Notes: a model not told the origin generated them from the sequence alone. A DNA stretch of 64,000 nt from an uncultured Clostridia bacterium (GCA_944393255.1 CALXZP010000012.1:1-64000), one strand, 5' to 3'; shown: positions 8,532-18,747, counted from the stretch's first letter. Numbers and translations are program-made.

Positions 8532-8767
8532 GTTCTTCTCTCCTTTCCTTTATCCGCACTCCTGAGGAACACGGAATACATATTTTCCCGCTCTTACGCG
8601 CATCCGCGGCCGCCTTTATACGGCGGCCGAACGCGCTATAAAGCCAAGGGTCCCCCTGCACGGGGATACATATATAAATAAACGCGGCTCCGTCCGAAGA
8701 AATCCCCTTCGCCGAATGCGGCGGTTATTTAACACATATCATCACCGGCATATGCTTTCCACAGCTT
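8532..8767 (-). promoter_or_regulatory. Long structured 5' leader of the InlB-repeat gene
   Basis: About 235 nt separate the predicted transcription start from the ATG. The leader carries a perfect 8-bp hairpin (CGGCCGCC/GGCGGCCG, seven-base loop, about 8603-8630) and a shorter one (TCCCC/GGGGGA, about 8651-8666). Neither has a T tail. I could not match it to a known riboswitch class. The ribosome site AAAGGAGAG lies just before the ATG. Confidence 0.4.
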
Positions 8768-8774
8768 TATCTAT

Positions 8775-8803
8775 ATTATACCTCTGTCACCCTTTTTTGT
8801 CAA
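8775..8803 (-). promoter_or_regulatory. Consensus promoter of the InlB-repeat gene
   Basis: TTGACA (8798-8803), 17-base spacer, TATAAT (8775-8780) on the minus strand: a perfect sigma-A promoter. A run of ten C (ten G on the coding strand) lies 20 bases upstream of the -35. Confidence 0.85.
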
Positions 8804-8823
8804 GTAAAAATAACTAAAATAGA

Positions 8824-8833
8824 CCCCCCCCCC
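8824..8833. repeat. C10 homopolymer tract
   Basis: Ten consecutive C residues at 8824-8833, just upstream of the -35 of the InlB-repeat gene promoter. Such a run is unusual in this sequence and is a candidate slippage site. Confidence 0.9.
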
Positions 8834-8910
8834 ACTTATTTTTAGCTATATTGCACAATAAATAACCAAATATTTGTCTTTTATACCAAGTCAAACCCGC
8901 TGAAACGGCA

Positions 8911-8950
8911 AATAAAAAAACTGACTCCATCATCGTATATGGAGTCAGTT
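8911..8950 (-). terminator. Rho-independent terminator of the ymfF-ymfH operon
   Basis: A perfect 10-bp stem (ACTGACTCCA/TGGAGTCAGT) followed on the minus strand by a T-rich tail, 20 bases after the ymfH-like gene. Confidence 0.9.
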
Positions 8951-8970
8951 TGTATGATATGCCTAATATG

Positions 8971-10260
8971 CTACAGCGGCTTCACTACCGAAAGCGCCGA
9001 GTTTTCACGCACAAAGTGAGTGTTGAAACGGTCAACGGCGTCCTCGTACGTCACCGTTTTATACACGTCGTAATAATCAAAGTAATCTATGCCCATGAAC
9101 AGCAGCTGTATAAAGGTTACTGCATAGTCCTCTATATCGTTATGCGAGCGGATATATTTGCCCCACATGACCTTTTTTGCGCGTTCGAAATCGCCGCGGT
9201 CAAGCCCCTTATCGCGCACCTTTTCAAGCTCGTCAAGGATGATATCGTACACCCTCTGCGGATCCTTCGATTCGCCCTCAAACGCGGTAAAGCCGTAATC
9301 CGGCTGCATGGTATAGTCCGTAGCAAACGTGTTGTTTATAAGATTCATGTCATAAAGCTTTTTATATATCGCCGAGCCCTTGCCGAGAAGCATGCGCAGC
9401 AGGATTGATATCTCGATATTCTTTTTAAGCAGGCTTTTACCGTCCATGCCCACGTCCGTATCCTTGAAACCCATCATGAACATAGGCGAGGATATCGCCA
9501 TTTTCTTTTCCGCATAAGGCGACGCTATCTGTGCCGGCTCTTCAGGATATATCTTCCTGATAGGCTCGGTGAACGGCTCGTTCTTCTTTATTCCCGCCTC
9601 TATGACCTTTATCTCCCTATCCACGTCCACATTGCCGGTTATGACTATCGCCATATTGGACAGGTTATAAAAGGTCTCATAGCATTTGTAAAGATAATCC
9701 GCCGTTATATGGCTTATGCTCTCGACCGTTCCGGCGATCTCCTTCTTTACCGGGTGTTTGCTGTAAAGGCAGTTTATATAATTAAAGAACAGCTTCCAGC
9801 CCGGGTTATCGTCGTACATGCGTATCTCCTGCCCGATTATCCCCTGCTCCTTAGCAACGGTCTCATCGGTATAATACGGGCTCTGCACGTAGTCGAGCAG
9901 CGCCGCAAGGTTTTCCTCAAAATTTGCGGTCGCCGAGAACAGGTATGCGGTTATATTGAAGGACGTGAATGCGTTTGCGTTGCCGCCGTATTTGGAGAAT
10001 TTATCGAACACATTGCTGCCGTCGGGCTGATCGAACATTTTATGCTCGAGATAATGAGCTATACCGTCCGGCACCTCGGTGACCTCCGTTTCGCCGGGAA
10101 CTATGAATTTTGAATCCACCGAGCCGTAGCGGGTACCGAAAATTGCGTAGGAACCGCTGTATTCCTTCTTCGGTATGATATATATCCCCAGTCCCGAGCT
10201 GTGAACGCCGCAGTACATGCTCTCGCCGGTAAGCTCGTTCTTTCTGAATGTAAGCTCCAT
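8971..10260 (-). CDS. ymfH: M16 family zinc peptidase, YmfH-like (EF-P modification-associated)
   Basis: A 429-residue pitrilysin-family protein with the inverted zinc motif HYLEH at 69-73 and the third ligand Glu145 in GQEIRMYDDNP, so it should be an active protease. It directly abuts the ymfF-like gene (stop and start touch) and has GGAGG five bases before its ATG. The ymfF/ymfH pair is conserved in Firmicutes and has been linked in Bacillus to 5-aminopentanol modification of elongation factor P. M16 peptidases work as active/inactive pairs, which fits here. Cytoplasmic; no signal peptide. Confidence 0.85.
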   Translation of the reverse strand: MELTFRKNELTGESMYCGVHSSGLGIYIIPKKEYSGSYAIFGTRYGSVDSKFIVPGETEVTEVPDGIAHYLEHKMFDQPDGSNVFDKFSKYGGNANAFTSFNITAYLFSATANFEENLAALLDYVQSPYYTDETVAKEQGIIGQEIRMYDDNPGWKLFFNYINCLYSKHPVKKEIAGTVESISHITADYLYKCYETFYNLSNMAIVITGNVDVDREIKVIEAGIKKNEPFTEPIRKIYPEEPAQIASPYAEKKMAISSPMFMMGFKDTDVGMDGKSLLKKNIEISILLRMLLGKGSAIYKKLYDMNLINNTFATDYTMQPDYGFTAFEGESKDPQRVYDIILDELEKVRDKGLDRGDFERAKKVMWGKYIRSHNDIEDYAVTFIQLLFMGIDYFDYYDVYKTVTYEDAVDRFNTHFVRENSALSVVKPL

Positions 10261-11532
10261 TTACGCCTCCTCCTTTCCCGCAAGGAAATAAACAGTGTCT
10301 AACCTGAGCTTTTTTGCCACGTTCGCCACATCGCCGGGCGTTACGCGCTTTATGCCCTCTATGAAAGCTTCAAGCGGCATATCTGTTCCCGCCACCCTGT
10401 CGGACACATAGTAGGTCACGAGCGCGCGCTGGTCGTCAAAATACGAATTGCACAGGTTCAGTATCGCGTTTATGCTCGACTCAAACTCCAGCTCAGTTAT
10501 TTTGCCTTTTCTTATCTCCTCAAGCTGCACAAGCGTTTCATCATACGCCTTTTGGAAATTTTCAAATTCGATCCCGGCGTTTACTATTATCATACCCTTG
10601 AACTTTTCAAGCTGCGACGACGCGTAATATGCAAGCGAAAGCTTTTCACGAACATTGTTGAACAGCTTAGAATGCGCGCCCGCTCCGAAAACGCTGTTAA
10701 AGACCGTCAGTGCAAAGAAATCCTTATCGCCCGGTCTCACGTTCGTCAAAAATCCCAGCGCGAGCTTGCCCTGCGCAACGTCCATATGCTCCGTGACCTC
10801 ATGCAGCTCACCGCCGCCGCGCGTTATTATCTCGGTTGACGGTATCTGCGCGGGACTGAACTCAAGCTTATCGGTATATTCGCGCACCGCGGCGGCGGCT
10901 TCGTCTATGCTGCCGCTGCCGCAGATATAGATATCTATCACCGATGAGGTCATTATGGACGCATAATACTCATAAAGGCTCTTTGCCGTTATCCCGTCTA
11001 TCCTGTCCTTCTCGCCGTAGCGCGGTATCGCAAAGCTCGTCCCCCGCGCCGTTTCCTGCTGACACCGCGCCGACGCGTACTGACGCTTTTCGTTCATAAA
11101 CGCGTCTATCCTGTCCTTAGCGTTAAGCTTTTCCTGCTCAACTATCTTTTCATCAAAAGCGCCGTTTACGGTATACGGATCAAAAACCGCCGACATTATG
11201 AGCTTCAAAAGCCCCGCGACCGGCTTTTCCCCGTCCGGAGCGTAGCTGTCGGAGATGGTTTCCGCGTCAAAATATATTATCTGATCCTCTCCGCGCTTCA
11301 ATACGGTCGCGCCCATCGTAGCGCCGTAAAGGTCGTCGAGATACTTCGCTATCTCCTCCCTGCTCGGGCACAGCGCTGTGCCGCTTTTCAGAACATACGG
11401 CAAAAGCGCGTTCTCCGCCGCCGTTTCCGCCTTGAGAGGTCTGTGTATATACACGCCTATAGACGTGGTCTTAAGCTTTGTCATGCTTATGGATGTAACA
11501 GAAACGTTATCGTTTATCCTTATAGTCTCCAT
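10261..11532 (-). CDS. ymfF: M16 family inactive partner, YmfF-like
   Basis: A 423-residue M16-family protein without an HxxEH motif; the corresponding N-terminal region reads IAKYLDDLYGATMGATV. This matches the non-catalytic half of the YmfF/YmfH pair, which forms a heterodimer with the active YmfH and is associated with EF-P modification in Bacillus. Start choice: AGGAG nine bases before the ATG at 11532. About 110 bases separate it from gpr upstream; I see no strong promoter there, so gpr, ymfF and ymfH may be co-transcribed. Confidence 0.85.
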   Translation of the reverse strand: METIRINDNVSVTSISMTKLKTTSIGVYIHRPLKAETAAENALLPYVLKSGTALCPSREEIAKYLDDLYGATMGATVLKRGEDQIIYFDAETISDSYAPDGEKPVAGLLKLIMSAVFDPYTVNGAFDEKIVEQEKLNAKDRIDAFMNEKRQYASARCQQETARGTSFAIPRYGEKDRIDGITAKSLYEYYASIMTSSVIDIYICGSGSIDEAAAAVREYTDKLEFSPAQIPSTEIITRGGGELHEVTEHMDVAQGKLALGFLTNVRPGDKDFFALTVFNSVFGAGAHSKLFNNVREKLSLAYYASSQLEKFKGMIIVNAGIEFENFQKAYDETLVQLEEIRKGKITELEFESSINAILNLCNSYFDDQRALVTYYVSDRVAGTDMPLEAFIEGIKRVTPGDVANVAKKLRLDTVYFLAGKEEA

Positions 11533-11640
11533 TCACACCGGCTCCTTTCCTGTGATCGTCCGCTCCGCCACCGGACCGTAAAAACGCTGCCGCCGCTCCG
11601 CGCGCACGGCATACCGTTCATCGTTTCCGGCAGGATCGGC

Positions 11641-12489
11641 TCAATCCACTATACTTTCTATATCCCTGAATGTCAGATCCTTGTGCAGCGCGAGATTTAT
11701 ACCGTTTGCGACTGTCTTGGACATACGCCTGATAACAAGGTCTATATCCTTGGTCGTTACCATCAGACCGCTGTATTCCTCCGGCAGGCTGCCGCCCGCA
11801 AGAAGCTCGGCTGCTATGACCGTAGGCACGCCCACCGCTATCACCTTTACGCCGAGCGTTTCCTCGTTCAGCCCCTCGCGGCTGTTGCCCACGCCCGAGC
11901 CGGGCTGTATGCCCGTATCTGCGATCTGCACCGTTGTGCACACGCGGCGTATATCCGCGCCCGCAAGCGCGTCCACCGCGATTATGACGTCCGGCTTTAT
12001 CCTGCCCGCAATGCCCTTCACTATCTCCACGGTCTCTATGCCGGTAGTGCCCATCACCCCCGGCGCGGCCGCGCAGACGGCTCCGAACTCCGGCCCCATA
12101 GCCCCCGGCATATGCTTTTTCAAGTGGTTTGTGACGATCAGACCCGAGACGACTCTTGAGCCTATCGCGTCGGGCGTTATCTCACGGTTGCCCAGTCCCA
12201 CTACCAGCGTCAGCCTGCTTTCGCCGCACATCACGCGCAGCTCTCCGGCTATCATACCGCATACGCTCTCATAGTCGTCAATACTGTATTTAAGCTCCGG
12301 CGCTTCTATCGTTATATACCTTCCCTTCGCCTTATTCAGCGTTTCGGCTCCGGTATCGTTCAGTATATCCACTACAGTTTTTGTTATGGCTCCGTGCACA
12401 GTCGTTTCCGCGCGCACCCCGCTCAGCTCGCCGGCCTCGCCGCGCGCCAGCTCATGCGCTTCTACCGCCAGATCCGTCCTTATTCCCAT
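11641..12489 (-). CDS. gpr: Germination protease (spore protease) GPR
   Basis: A 282-residue protease that degrades small acid-soluble spore proteins during germination. The N-terminus MGIRTDLAVEAHEL contains the propeptide-type motif that resembles its own SASP cleavage site. The two conserved aspartates are seen in TPDAIG and VDALAG, and GLGNREITPDAIG, PGVMGTTGIET and GVPTV are GPR signatures. An earlier ATG at 12498 sits directly on the GGAG ribosome site; the ATG at 12489 has nine-base spacing and is preferred. It is shorter than Bacillus GPR but in the clostridial range. Its presence shows the organism sporulates. Confidence 0.92.
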   Translation of the reverse strand: MGIRTDLAVEAHELARGEAGELSGVRAETTVHGAITKTVVDILNDTGAETLNKAKGRYITIEAPELKYSIDDYESVCGMIAGELRVMCGESRLTLVVGLGNREITPDAIGSRVVSGLIVTNHLKKHMPGAMGPEFGAVCAAAPGVMGTTGIETVEIVKGIAGRIKPDVIIAVDALAGADIRRVCTTVQIADTGIQPGSGVGNSREGLNEETLGVKVIAVGVPTVIAAELLAGGSLPEEYSGLMVTTKDIDLVIRRMSKTVANGINLALHKDLTFRDIESIVD

Positions 12490-12568
12490 TATGCTCATCT
12501 CCGTTTACAATAAAATATTTCAAATCTATTATAAACAGAGTTTTTGGCTATTATGCCGACGCGGACTT

Positions 12569-13039
12569 TTATTTTAATGTATTTTCAATATCCTCCGCAA
12601 GCTTCTCCTTATCGCTGCACTTGAACTCTATAGCCGAGATGTCGTTCGATTTGTTTGTCATTATGAGCATAGGCGTGTTCCCCTCCGCCGGGAAATTTTC
12701 CTTTGCCGAGGGATCCTCGTCCACATCGACTATATTGAACGTAACGTCGCCCTCGTATTCGCTTTTCAGCTCGTCTATCATGCCCATGTACTCATTATAG
12801 CCTTCGTCGTTCTTCGATACAAAATACATGAATACCGGCGTGTAGTCATTCCGCTCCTCCGCAGCGGTCTCGGCACCGGCGCTGCTCGTTTCCGAAACGA
12901 TATTGCCGTCCTCTCCGCCGCCTCCGATGTTCACCGCAATGACTGCCGCTATCGCGAGTATTATTATGACCGCCGCGGCTATGATGGCATAGAGCGCCTT
13001 TTTGTTGTTTGTGCCGTTGGTGTTGTTTGTGTTCTCCAT
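12569..13039 (-). CDS. Membrane-anchored thioredoxin-fold-like protein, unknown function
   Basis: A 156-residue protein with a short Asn/Thr-rich cytoplasmic start, one transmembrane helix at about 15-37, an acidic linker, and an external domain (about 65-156). That domain runs PVFMYFVSKND, VTFNIVDVDED and GNTPMLIM, the order of a thioredoxin fold with a possible cis-Pro. The CxxC pair is absent, so it is not a normal disulfide oxidoreductase. The fold assignment is by eye. It lies between trmFO and gpr on the same strand, with a good ribosome site (GGAAGGG). Confidence 0.55.
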   Translation of the reverse strand: MENTNNTNGTNNKKALYAIIAAAVIIILAIAAVIAVNIGGGGEDGNIVSETSSAGAETAAEERNDYTPVFMYFVSKNDEGYNEYMGMIDELKSEYEGDVTFNIVDVDEDPSAKENFPAEGNTPMLIMTNKSNDISAIEFKCSDKEKLAEDIENTLK

Positions 13040-13090
13040 TTCTTTTCCCTTCCTTATATGTACTGCGGAGTATCCTCCGCCGAATTTATT

Positions 13091-14422
13091 TTACAGCTTA
13101 TCAGCGGCGCTGTACACGGCCTCAGCCGTCTCTCTTATTATTTCAAGAGAGCGTTCGGCAATCTTAAGATACCGCTCCTGCTTCCTTCGTATCCGCTCAG
13201 AAAGCCCCTCGATTATGCCGAAATTAGCGTTCATGGGCTGAAATTTCACATTAGACCCATCCGAGATATAAAGCGCAAGCGCGCCTATCGCCGTTCTCCT
13301 GTCCGGCTCCGGGACCGGTATGCCCTTGAGCTCGCAGGCAAGGTTCAGCCCCGCCATTATCCCGCTCGACGCCGATTCCACGTACCCTTCCACTCCCGTG
13401 ATCTGTCCGGCAAAATATATCTTCGGGTATTTTCTCATCCTGTAGCGGCTGTCGAGCAGCTTCGGGGAATTTATAAACGTATTTCGGTGCATAACGCCGT
13501 ATCTTACAAATTCCGCATTTTCCAGTCCGGGTATCATCGAAAACACCCTCTTCTGCTCGCCCCATTTGAGGTTGGTCTGAAATCCGACAAGGTTATACAG
13601 CGTACCCTCGGAATTATCCTGGCGCAGCTGCACAACAGCGTACGCATCGTCCTTTCCGGTTCTCGGGTCTGTGAGCCCCACCGGCTTGAGCGGCCCGAAC
13701 GTGAGCGTTTCAAAACCGCGCTTCGCCATGACCTCTACTGGCATACAGCCCTCAAACACACTTGCTTTCTCAAAGCCCTTGAGCGGCGCCGTCTCCGCGG
13801 CAATAAGCTCGTTATAAAAACCGGTATATTCCTCCTTAGTCATGGGGCAATTGATATAATCGGCCGTTCCGCGTCCGTAACGCGCCGCCTTGAACACCTT
13901 CGTCTTGTCTATGCTCTCCTCCGTAACGATCGGCGCGGCAGCATCATAAAAATACAGGCCGCTCCCACCCGTAAGCTCCGATACTGCTTCGGACAGAGCG
14001 TCCGAGGTAAGCGGGCCGGAGGCTATTATCGTATATTCATCCGTGTCTATATCCGTTACCTCGTCGTTTACAACGGTTATAAGCGGCTCGTTTTTTATCT
14101 TATCCGTTATACACCGCGAAAAAACGTCCCTGTCCACCGCCAGCGCTCCGCCGGCCGGAACGCGGCTCACATCCGCCGCCTCCATCATGACCGAGCCGAA
14201 CAGACGCATTTCCTCCTTGAGCAGGCCGCAGGCATTCTCTATCCTGTCCGCCTTAAGTGAATTTGAACACACCAGCTCGGCAAAACCGGCGCTGTGATGC
14301 GCGGGCGAAAACTTTTTCGGCTTCATCTCAAACAGCTCCGTTTCTATCCCGAACCTCGCCAGCTGCAGCGCCGCCTCGCAGCCGGCAAGACCCGCGCCTA
14401 TTACTTTAACCTTCCTTTTCAT
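13091..14422 (-). CDS. trmFO: Methylenetetrahydrofolate--tRNA-(uracil-5-)-methyltransferase TrmFO
   Basis: A 443-residue flavoprotein that makes ribothymidine at position 54 of tRNA using methylene-THF and FADH2. The FAD Rossmann motif [10 protein letters not shown] is at the N-terminus, followed by [17 protein letters not shown], typical of TrmFO (formerly Gid), and a C-terminal [16 protein letters not shown]. The start is placed at the ATG at 14422 (GGAAGG nine bases upstream), which overlaps the end of topA by 17 bases; an ATG seven codons earlier lacks a good site. The topA-trmFO order is conserved in Firmicutes. Confidence 0.95.
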   Translation of the reverse strand: MKRKVKVIGAGLAGCEAALQLARFGIETELFEMKPKKFSPAHHSAGFAELVCSNSLKADRIENACGLLKEEMRLFGSVMMEAADVSRVPAGGALAVDRDVFSRCITDKIKNEPLITVVNDEVTDIDTDEYTIIASGPLTSDALSEAVSELTGGSGLYFYDAAAPIVTEESIDKTKVFKAARYGRGTADYINCPMTKEEYTGFYNELIAAETAPLKGFEKASVFEGCMPVEVMAKRGFETLTFGPLKPVGLTDPRTGKDDAYAVVQLRQDNSEGTLYNLVGFQTNLKWGEQKRVFSMIPGLENAEFVRYGVMHRNTFINSPKLLDSRYRMRKYPKIYFAGQITGVEGYVESASSGIMAGLNLACELKGIPVPEPDRRTAIGALALYISDGSNVKFQPMNANFGIIEGLSERIRRKQERYLKIAERSLEIIRETAEAVYSAADKL

Positions 14423-16502
14423 TCTTCTTGACCTTCCGTTCATACTTGCAGTCCTGAGAATAGCAGTATATTTTCGCGCTGCGCCCCGACTTTTTCATCA
14501 GCAGACTGCCGCATTCGGGACATTTTTCACCCTTTACAGGAGTATCCCATGCCATGAAATCACACTTGGGCCAGTTTTCGCAGCCAAAATATATCTTGCC
14601 TTTGCGCGAGTGCTTTATGAGTATCTCGCCGCCGCATTTCGGACACTCAACGCCCGTTCCGACACGGATCGTTTTTGTGTTTTTACACTCCGGATAACCC
14701 GGGCACGCAAGAAACTGCCCGAATTTGCTTATCTTGTAGACCATGTTCCTGCCGCATTTTTCACATACGACGTCGGACACCTTATCCTTTATCTCTATCT
14801 TTTCAATATTCTCTTTTGCCTGTTCCAGATCTTTTTTAAATTCAGGATAGAACTCCTTCAGCACCGTTACCCAGTCGCGGCCGCCTTCCTCCACGCCGTC
14901 AAGCTCCGATTCCATATTCGCCGTGAACTCAACGTCAACTATATCCCTGAAATTCTGCTTCATTATATCGGTCGTCACAAAGCCAAGCTCGGTAGGGATG
15001 AGCTGTTTTTTGGAACGCTGCACATAGCCTCTCGAAACAATGGTGGATATGGTGGGCGCATAGGTCGAAGGGCGGCCTATCCCGTTTTCTTCAAGCTCGC
15101 GTATGAGCGCGGCATCGGAAAACCGCGGGGGCGGCTGCGTGAAATGCTGCCTGGAATCCGCCTGCTCAAGGACGAGGCTGTCGCCGCGCTCAAGCTTTGG
15201 CAGAGTCTTTGCCCGCTCCTCCTTGCTGTCGCTCGACTCCACATAAACGCTCATATATCCCTTGAACGTCACCTCTGAGCCGTTCGCCTTAAAGGTGTGG
15301 CTGCCCGAATCTATCACCGCAGACGTAAGTCTGTACACAGCGCTCTCCATCTGGCTTGCCGCAAAGCGTTCCCAGATGAGCTTATACAGCTTATACTGCT
15401 CTGACGTGAGCTTATCCTTTATATCTATCGGACGGATCTGTATAGACGTTGGCCGTATCGCCTCATGCGCATCCTGCGCGCTCTTTTTTGAACGATACTG
15501 CCTGCGCTTTACGTTTTCCGTGCCGTATTCGGCAGTGAGAAAGCTCTCGGCTTCGTTCAGCGCGTCGTCGGCTATCCTCAGCGAATCAGTCCTCATATAG
15601 GTTATGAGACCTATCGTTCCGAGCTTCCCGCCGAGCCTGACGCCCTCGTAAAGAGTTTGGGCGATCTGCATTGTCCTGCTCGCCTGATACGAAAACTTCC
15701 GCGACGCATCCTGCTGCAGCGTACTCGTGGTAAACGGCGGCTGCGGGTTCCGCTTTTTGACTGTTTCCTTAACGGCGCTCACAACGAACGGTGCTCCGTC
15801 CAGATCCTTCAATACCCTGTCGGCGTCCTCCGCGCTGCACAGCTTTGTCTCCGCTCCGTTTTCTCCGAAATACCGCGCACGGAATTTCTTTTTCGAGCCG
15901 GCTTCCCTGAGCTCCGTCTCTATAGTCCAGTATTCCTCCGGAACGAAGTTCAGGATCTCCTCCTCCCTGTCGCAGATGAGCTTTGTCGCGACAGACTGCA
16001 CCCTGCCCGCACTGAGCCCCCTCTTTACCTTTTCCCAAAGTATAGGGCTTATCTTGTATCCGACTATCCTGTCTAGCACACGCCGCGCCTGCTGCGCGTT
16101 CACGAGCTTCATATCTATCGGACGCGGCTTTTTTATCGCTTCCTTTACGGCCGTCTTTGTTATCTCATTGAATGTGACCCTGCACGGCGAATCCGGATCT
16201 ATCTTAAGAGCGCGTGCAAGATGCCAGCTTATCGCCTCTCCCTCGCGGTCAGGGTCGGTAGCGAGAAGGACTTCATCGGCCTTTTTCGCCTCCCTTTTGA
16301 GCGATGACAGCAGCTCTCCCTTGCCGCGTATGGTTATATACCTCGGCTCAAAGTCGTTATCCACATCTACGCCCAGCGTACTTTTCGGAAGGTCTATCAC
16401 GTGTCCCATAGACGCAACGACCTTATAGTTCTTGCCCAGATATTTTTGTATCGTTCCCGCCTTTGCGGGAGACTCAACAATGAGCAGTTTATTCTTTGAC
16501 AT
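14406..16502 (-). CDS. topA: DNA topoisomerase I
   Basis: A 698-residue type IA topoisomerase that relaxes negative supercoils. It shows the Toprim domain ([33 protein letters not shown]), the active-site tyrosine near 302 in [10 protein letters not shown], and three C-terminal four-cysteine zinc ribbons (CEKCGRNMV.., CPKCGGEI.., CPECGSLL..). The ATG at 16502 (MSKNKLL) has GGAGGG four bases upstream; an in-frame ATG at 16514 is less likely. It lies 17 bases after dprA, as in many Firmicutes. Confidence 0.96.
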   Translation of the reverse strand: MSKNKLLIVESPAKAGTIQKYLGKNYKVVASMGHVIDLPKSTLGVDVDNDFEPRYITIRGKGELLSSLKREAKKADEVLLATDPDREGEAISWHLARALKIDPDSPCRVTFNEITKTAVKEAIKKPRPIDMKLVNAQQARRVLDRIVGYKISPILWEKVKRGLSAGRVQSVATKLICDREEEILNFVPEEYWTIETELREAGSKKKFRARYFGENGAETKLCSAEDADRVLKDLDGAPFVVSAVKETVKKRNPQPPFTTSTLQQDASRKFSYQASRTMQIAQTLYEGVRLGGKLGTIGLITYMRTDSLRIADDALNEAESFLTAEYGTENVKRRQYRSKKSAQDAHEAIRPTSIQIRPIDIKDKLTSEQYKLYKLIWERFAASQMESAVYRLTSAVIDSGSHTFKANGSEVTFKGYMSVYVESSDSKEERAKTLPKLERGDSLVLEQADSRQHFTQPPPRFSDAALIRELEENGIGRPSTYAPTISTIVSRGYVQRSKKQLIPTELGFVTTDIMKQNFRDIVDVEFTANMESELDGVEEGGRDWVTVLKEFYPEFKKDLEQAKENIEKIEIKDKVSDVVCEKCGRNMVYKISKFGQFLACPGYPECKNTKTIRVGTGVECPKCGGEILIKHSRKGKIYFGCENWPKCDFMAWDTPVKGEKCPECGSLLMKKSGRSAKIYCYSQDCKYERKVKKNEKEG

Positions 16503-16519
16503 AATACCCTCCATCCCTT

Positions 16520-17680
16520 TCAGCTCTCTTTAAAACTGAATATATTCGAGCCGGCATTTTCGATCAGCCCCTGCAGCTCCAGCATAGTAAGCGCCACGTT
16601 CGTATCCGACGCTTTCATATCCAGCTCTCTTGATATCTCATCTATGTGTTTTTTACCGCCGAACAGCAGCTTTAAAACCTTTGCTTCATTTTCATCAAGC
16701 CCTTTAAGCAGCTCTTCGTCAGCCTTCCTCTTTTTCTCCCCGTCCGCAGCTGCGGCAGCTCTTCCTGCCGGCATCGTCTCAGAGACCTGCGTCCTTTCCC
16801 TGAGCGGCTGTATATGGATATACGGATACTCCGATATCACGTCCTCCGCGCTCAGTATCAGCTTCGCTCCGTTCTGGATAAGCAGATTTGTTCCGGAATG
16901 ACCGAAGCTGAATATATCCGCCGGAACAGCGAACACGTCCCGGCCGTTTTCAAGCGCGTGCGCCGCGGTTATGAGCGCGCCGCTCTTTTCGGGAGCCTGC
17001 ATAACTATCACTCCGTATGACAGCCCCGCCATTATCCTGTTCCTCTTCGGAAAATTCTCACGCAGCGGTCTTGTACCCGGCGGGAACTCCGTTATTACCA
17101 CGCCTTTTCTGCTTATTGCGTCATAAAAGCCTTTATATTCTCTCGGGTATATGACGTCCAGCCCGCTGCCGAGAACAGCAACGGTCTGCGCGCCGCGCCT
17201 TATCGCCGCGCATCCCGCTATAGCGTCTATCCCCCGCGCCATCCCGCTCACTATCGTGACTCCCGCTCCGGCAAGCCCGCCCGTTATGTACTCCGTTGCG
17301 CTCCTGCCGTATTCGGAATAGTCTCTTGTCCCGACAACAGTGAGCGTCAGGAGCCTCTTCCAGTCCATATGCTTCCCCTTCATATATAAAACATACGGAG
17401 GACACGCTATATTTCTCAGCAAAAACGGGTAATCGTCATCGTCGATCGTGACTATATATCCGCCTATAGCTTCTGTCTCGCGCACTGTCCTTTCAGCTGC
17501 TTCAAGAGACTTGTCCGCCAGCTGCGCTTTCGCCGCCGCAGAAAGACCTGTGAACTCTGAAAAATCCGTACAGGCATATATATCCACTACAGAACCGAAA
17601 CGATCGACTATATTTACCATTGAACGGCTCGATATTTTATTTTTCAGCGTGAGCCATATCCAATACAGATCGTTTTTCAT
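16520..17680 (-). CDS. dprA: DNA-processing protein DprA (Smf)
   Basis: A 386-residue protein that in transformable bacteria loads RecA on incoming single-stranded DNA. The Rossmann-fold core is clear: VVGTRDYSEYG, VSGMARGIDA, VAVLGSGLDVIYP, FPKRNRIMAGLS and KSGALITAAHALENGR. An N-terminal SAM-like segment precedes it, and the last 60 residues form a winged-helix-like domain. It overlaps the upstream SpoU methyltransferase by one base. Presence of dprA alone does not show competence. Confidence 0.93.
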   Translation of the reverse strand: MKNDLYWIWLTLKNKISSRSMVNIVDRFGSVVDIYACTDFSEFTGLSAAAKAQLADKSLEAAERTVRETEAIGGYIVTIDDDDYPFLLRNIACPPYVLYMKGKHMDWKRLLTLTVVGTRDYSEYGRSATEYITGGLAGAGVTIVSGMARGIDAIAGCAAIRRGAQTVAVLGSGLDVIYPREYKGFYDAISRKGVVITEFPPGTRPLRENFPKRNRIMAGLSYGVIVMQAPEKSGALITAAHALENGRDVFAVPADIFSFGHSGTNLLIQNGAKLILSAEDVISEYPYIHIQPLRERTQVSETMPAGRAAAAADGEKKRKADEELLKGLDENEAKVLKLLFGGKKHIDEISRELDMKASDTNVALTMLELQGLIENAGSNIFSFKES

Positions 17681-18495
17681 CAGTTATAACGCCCTTCCCG
17701 AAGCTGCCGAGAACTGTTTCTCACTGCTTCGTACATCAGAACGGCAGCCGCTGCGCCGACGTTCAGCGATTCGGCTCCGCCGTATATCGGTACTATTATA
17801 TGCTTGCTTGCGCAAAGAATTTCATCGCATACGCCGTTCGCTTCATTGCCTACTATTATAACGGACGGCGCGCTCATATCAACGCTCGTATACGGCACGG
17901 ACTCCTCCGAGAGCGCCCCGGCGTACAGCCTGAAGCCCTGCTCCTTCAGCGATATAAGCTCCCCCGCTTCCATGTCGGTACATATGGGAATATGGAAAAG
18001 TGAACCCATGCTCGCCCTTACCGTCTTGGGACTGTACAGGTCGGCGCAGCCCGCGGACAGCATTACCCCGCCGAAGCCGGCCGCGTCGGCCGTGCGTATT
18101 ATCGTGCCTATATTGCCCGGGTCGGAAACGTGGTCGCAGTAGATATACAGCTCGTCCGCCGATGCGCAAAAATCCTCCGGATCGAACATCTCCATTACAG
18201 CGATCACTCCCTGCGGCGTTTTTGTATCGCATAGACCTCCGAAAATATCGTCGCGCACCACAGCAGTCTCATTGCATTCAAAGCGTTCACGCCCGCCGTT
18301 TCTGAAACAGCTTTCCGACATGACGAGCATACGTATCTTCTTCCCGGATGCGAAGGCGTCCGAAACAGACTTTATGCCCTCGACTGTAAAAAGACGCTCC
18401 GCACTGCGCGTTTTTTTATGCAGCAGCGCTTTTATATATTTATATGTTTTGTTTTTTGTTGTTTGGATAATATCATTCATTACTTTTTCATTCAC
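17680..18495 (-). CDS. TrmH/SpoU family RNA 2'-O-methyltransferase
   Basis: A 271-residue SpoU-family protein with an N-terminal RNA-binding substrate domain and a C-terminal knotted SAM-binding domain. Motifs visible are DHVSDPGNIGTIIRTADAAG (motif 1), VGNEANGVCDEI (motif 2) and SLNVGAAAAVLMYE (motif 3). It most resembles the 23S rRNA Gm methyltransferases (RlmB/TsnR-like), but the exact target nucleotide cannot be told. Either the ATG at 18495 or one five codons later could be used. It starts an operon with dprA, topA and trmFO. Confidence 0.88.
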   Translation of the reverse strand: MNEKVMNDIIQTTKNKTYKYIKALLHKKTRSAERLFTVEGIKSVSDAFASGKKIRMLVMSESCFRNGGRERFECNETAVVRDDIFGGLCDTKTPQGVIAVMEMFDPEDFCASADELYIYCDHVSDPGNIGTIIRTADAAGFGGVMLSAGCADLYSPKTVRASMGSLFHIPICTDMEAGELISLKEQGFRLYAGALSEESVPYTSVDMSAPSVIIVGNEANGVCDEILCASKHIIVPIYGGAESLNVGAAAAVLMYEAVRNSSRQLREGRYN

Positions 18496-18529
18496 CTATT
18501 GCCGTCATCTCTTTTGCTCACACCCTTAT

Positions 18530-18558
18530 ACTATATACCATTACTTAGTTTTTTTCAA
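18530..18558 (-). promoter_or_regulatory. Promoter of the spoU-dprA-topA-trmFO operon
   Basis: TTGAAA (18553-18558), 17-base spacer, TATAGT (18530-18535) on the minus strand, 35 bases before the methyltransferase gene. Confidence 0.65.
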
Positions 18559-18663
18559 GTCTTAAATTTAATTTTTTTGAAAATTTTTTGTTTTTGCACT
18601 ATGAACTGTATGTGATACCGTACGCCGATACGCTACAATGCATAACATGATACCGTTTTTTAG

Positions 18664-18696
18664 TAAAAAAACGACTCTATCCCGAGACAGAGCCGT
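18664..18696 (-). terminator. Terminator of the uvrBA-clc operon
   Basis: On the minus strand an ACGGCTCT/AGAGTCGT stem (one G-T pair) followed by seven T, about 50 bases after the ClC gene. Confidence 0.85.
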
Positions 18697-18747
18697 TATG
18701 TAAGATTGTATGCCCTGCGGTGCGCAGATAACCGCAGGCGCGTCTGT

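Noticed and set aside
13058-14260. Plus-strand ORF of 400 codons
   Set aside because: It lies wholly antisense to trmFO, which has full family motifs; no ribosome site and no recognisable protein sequence.
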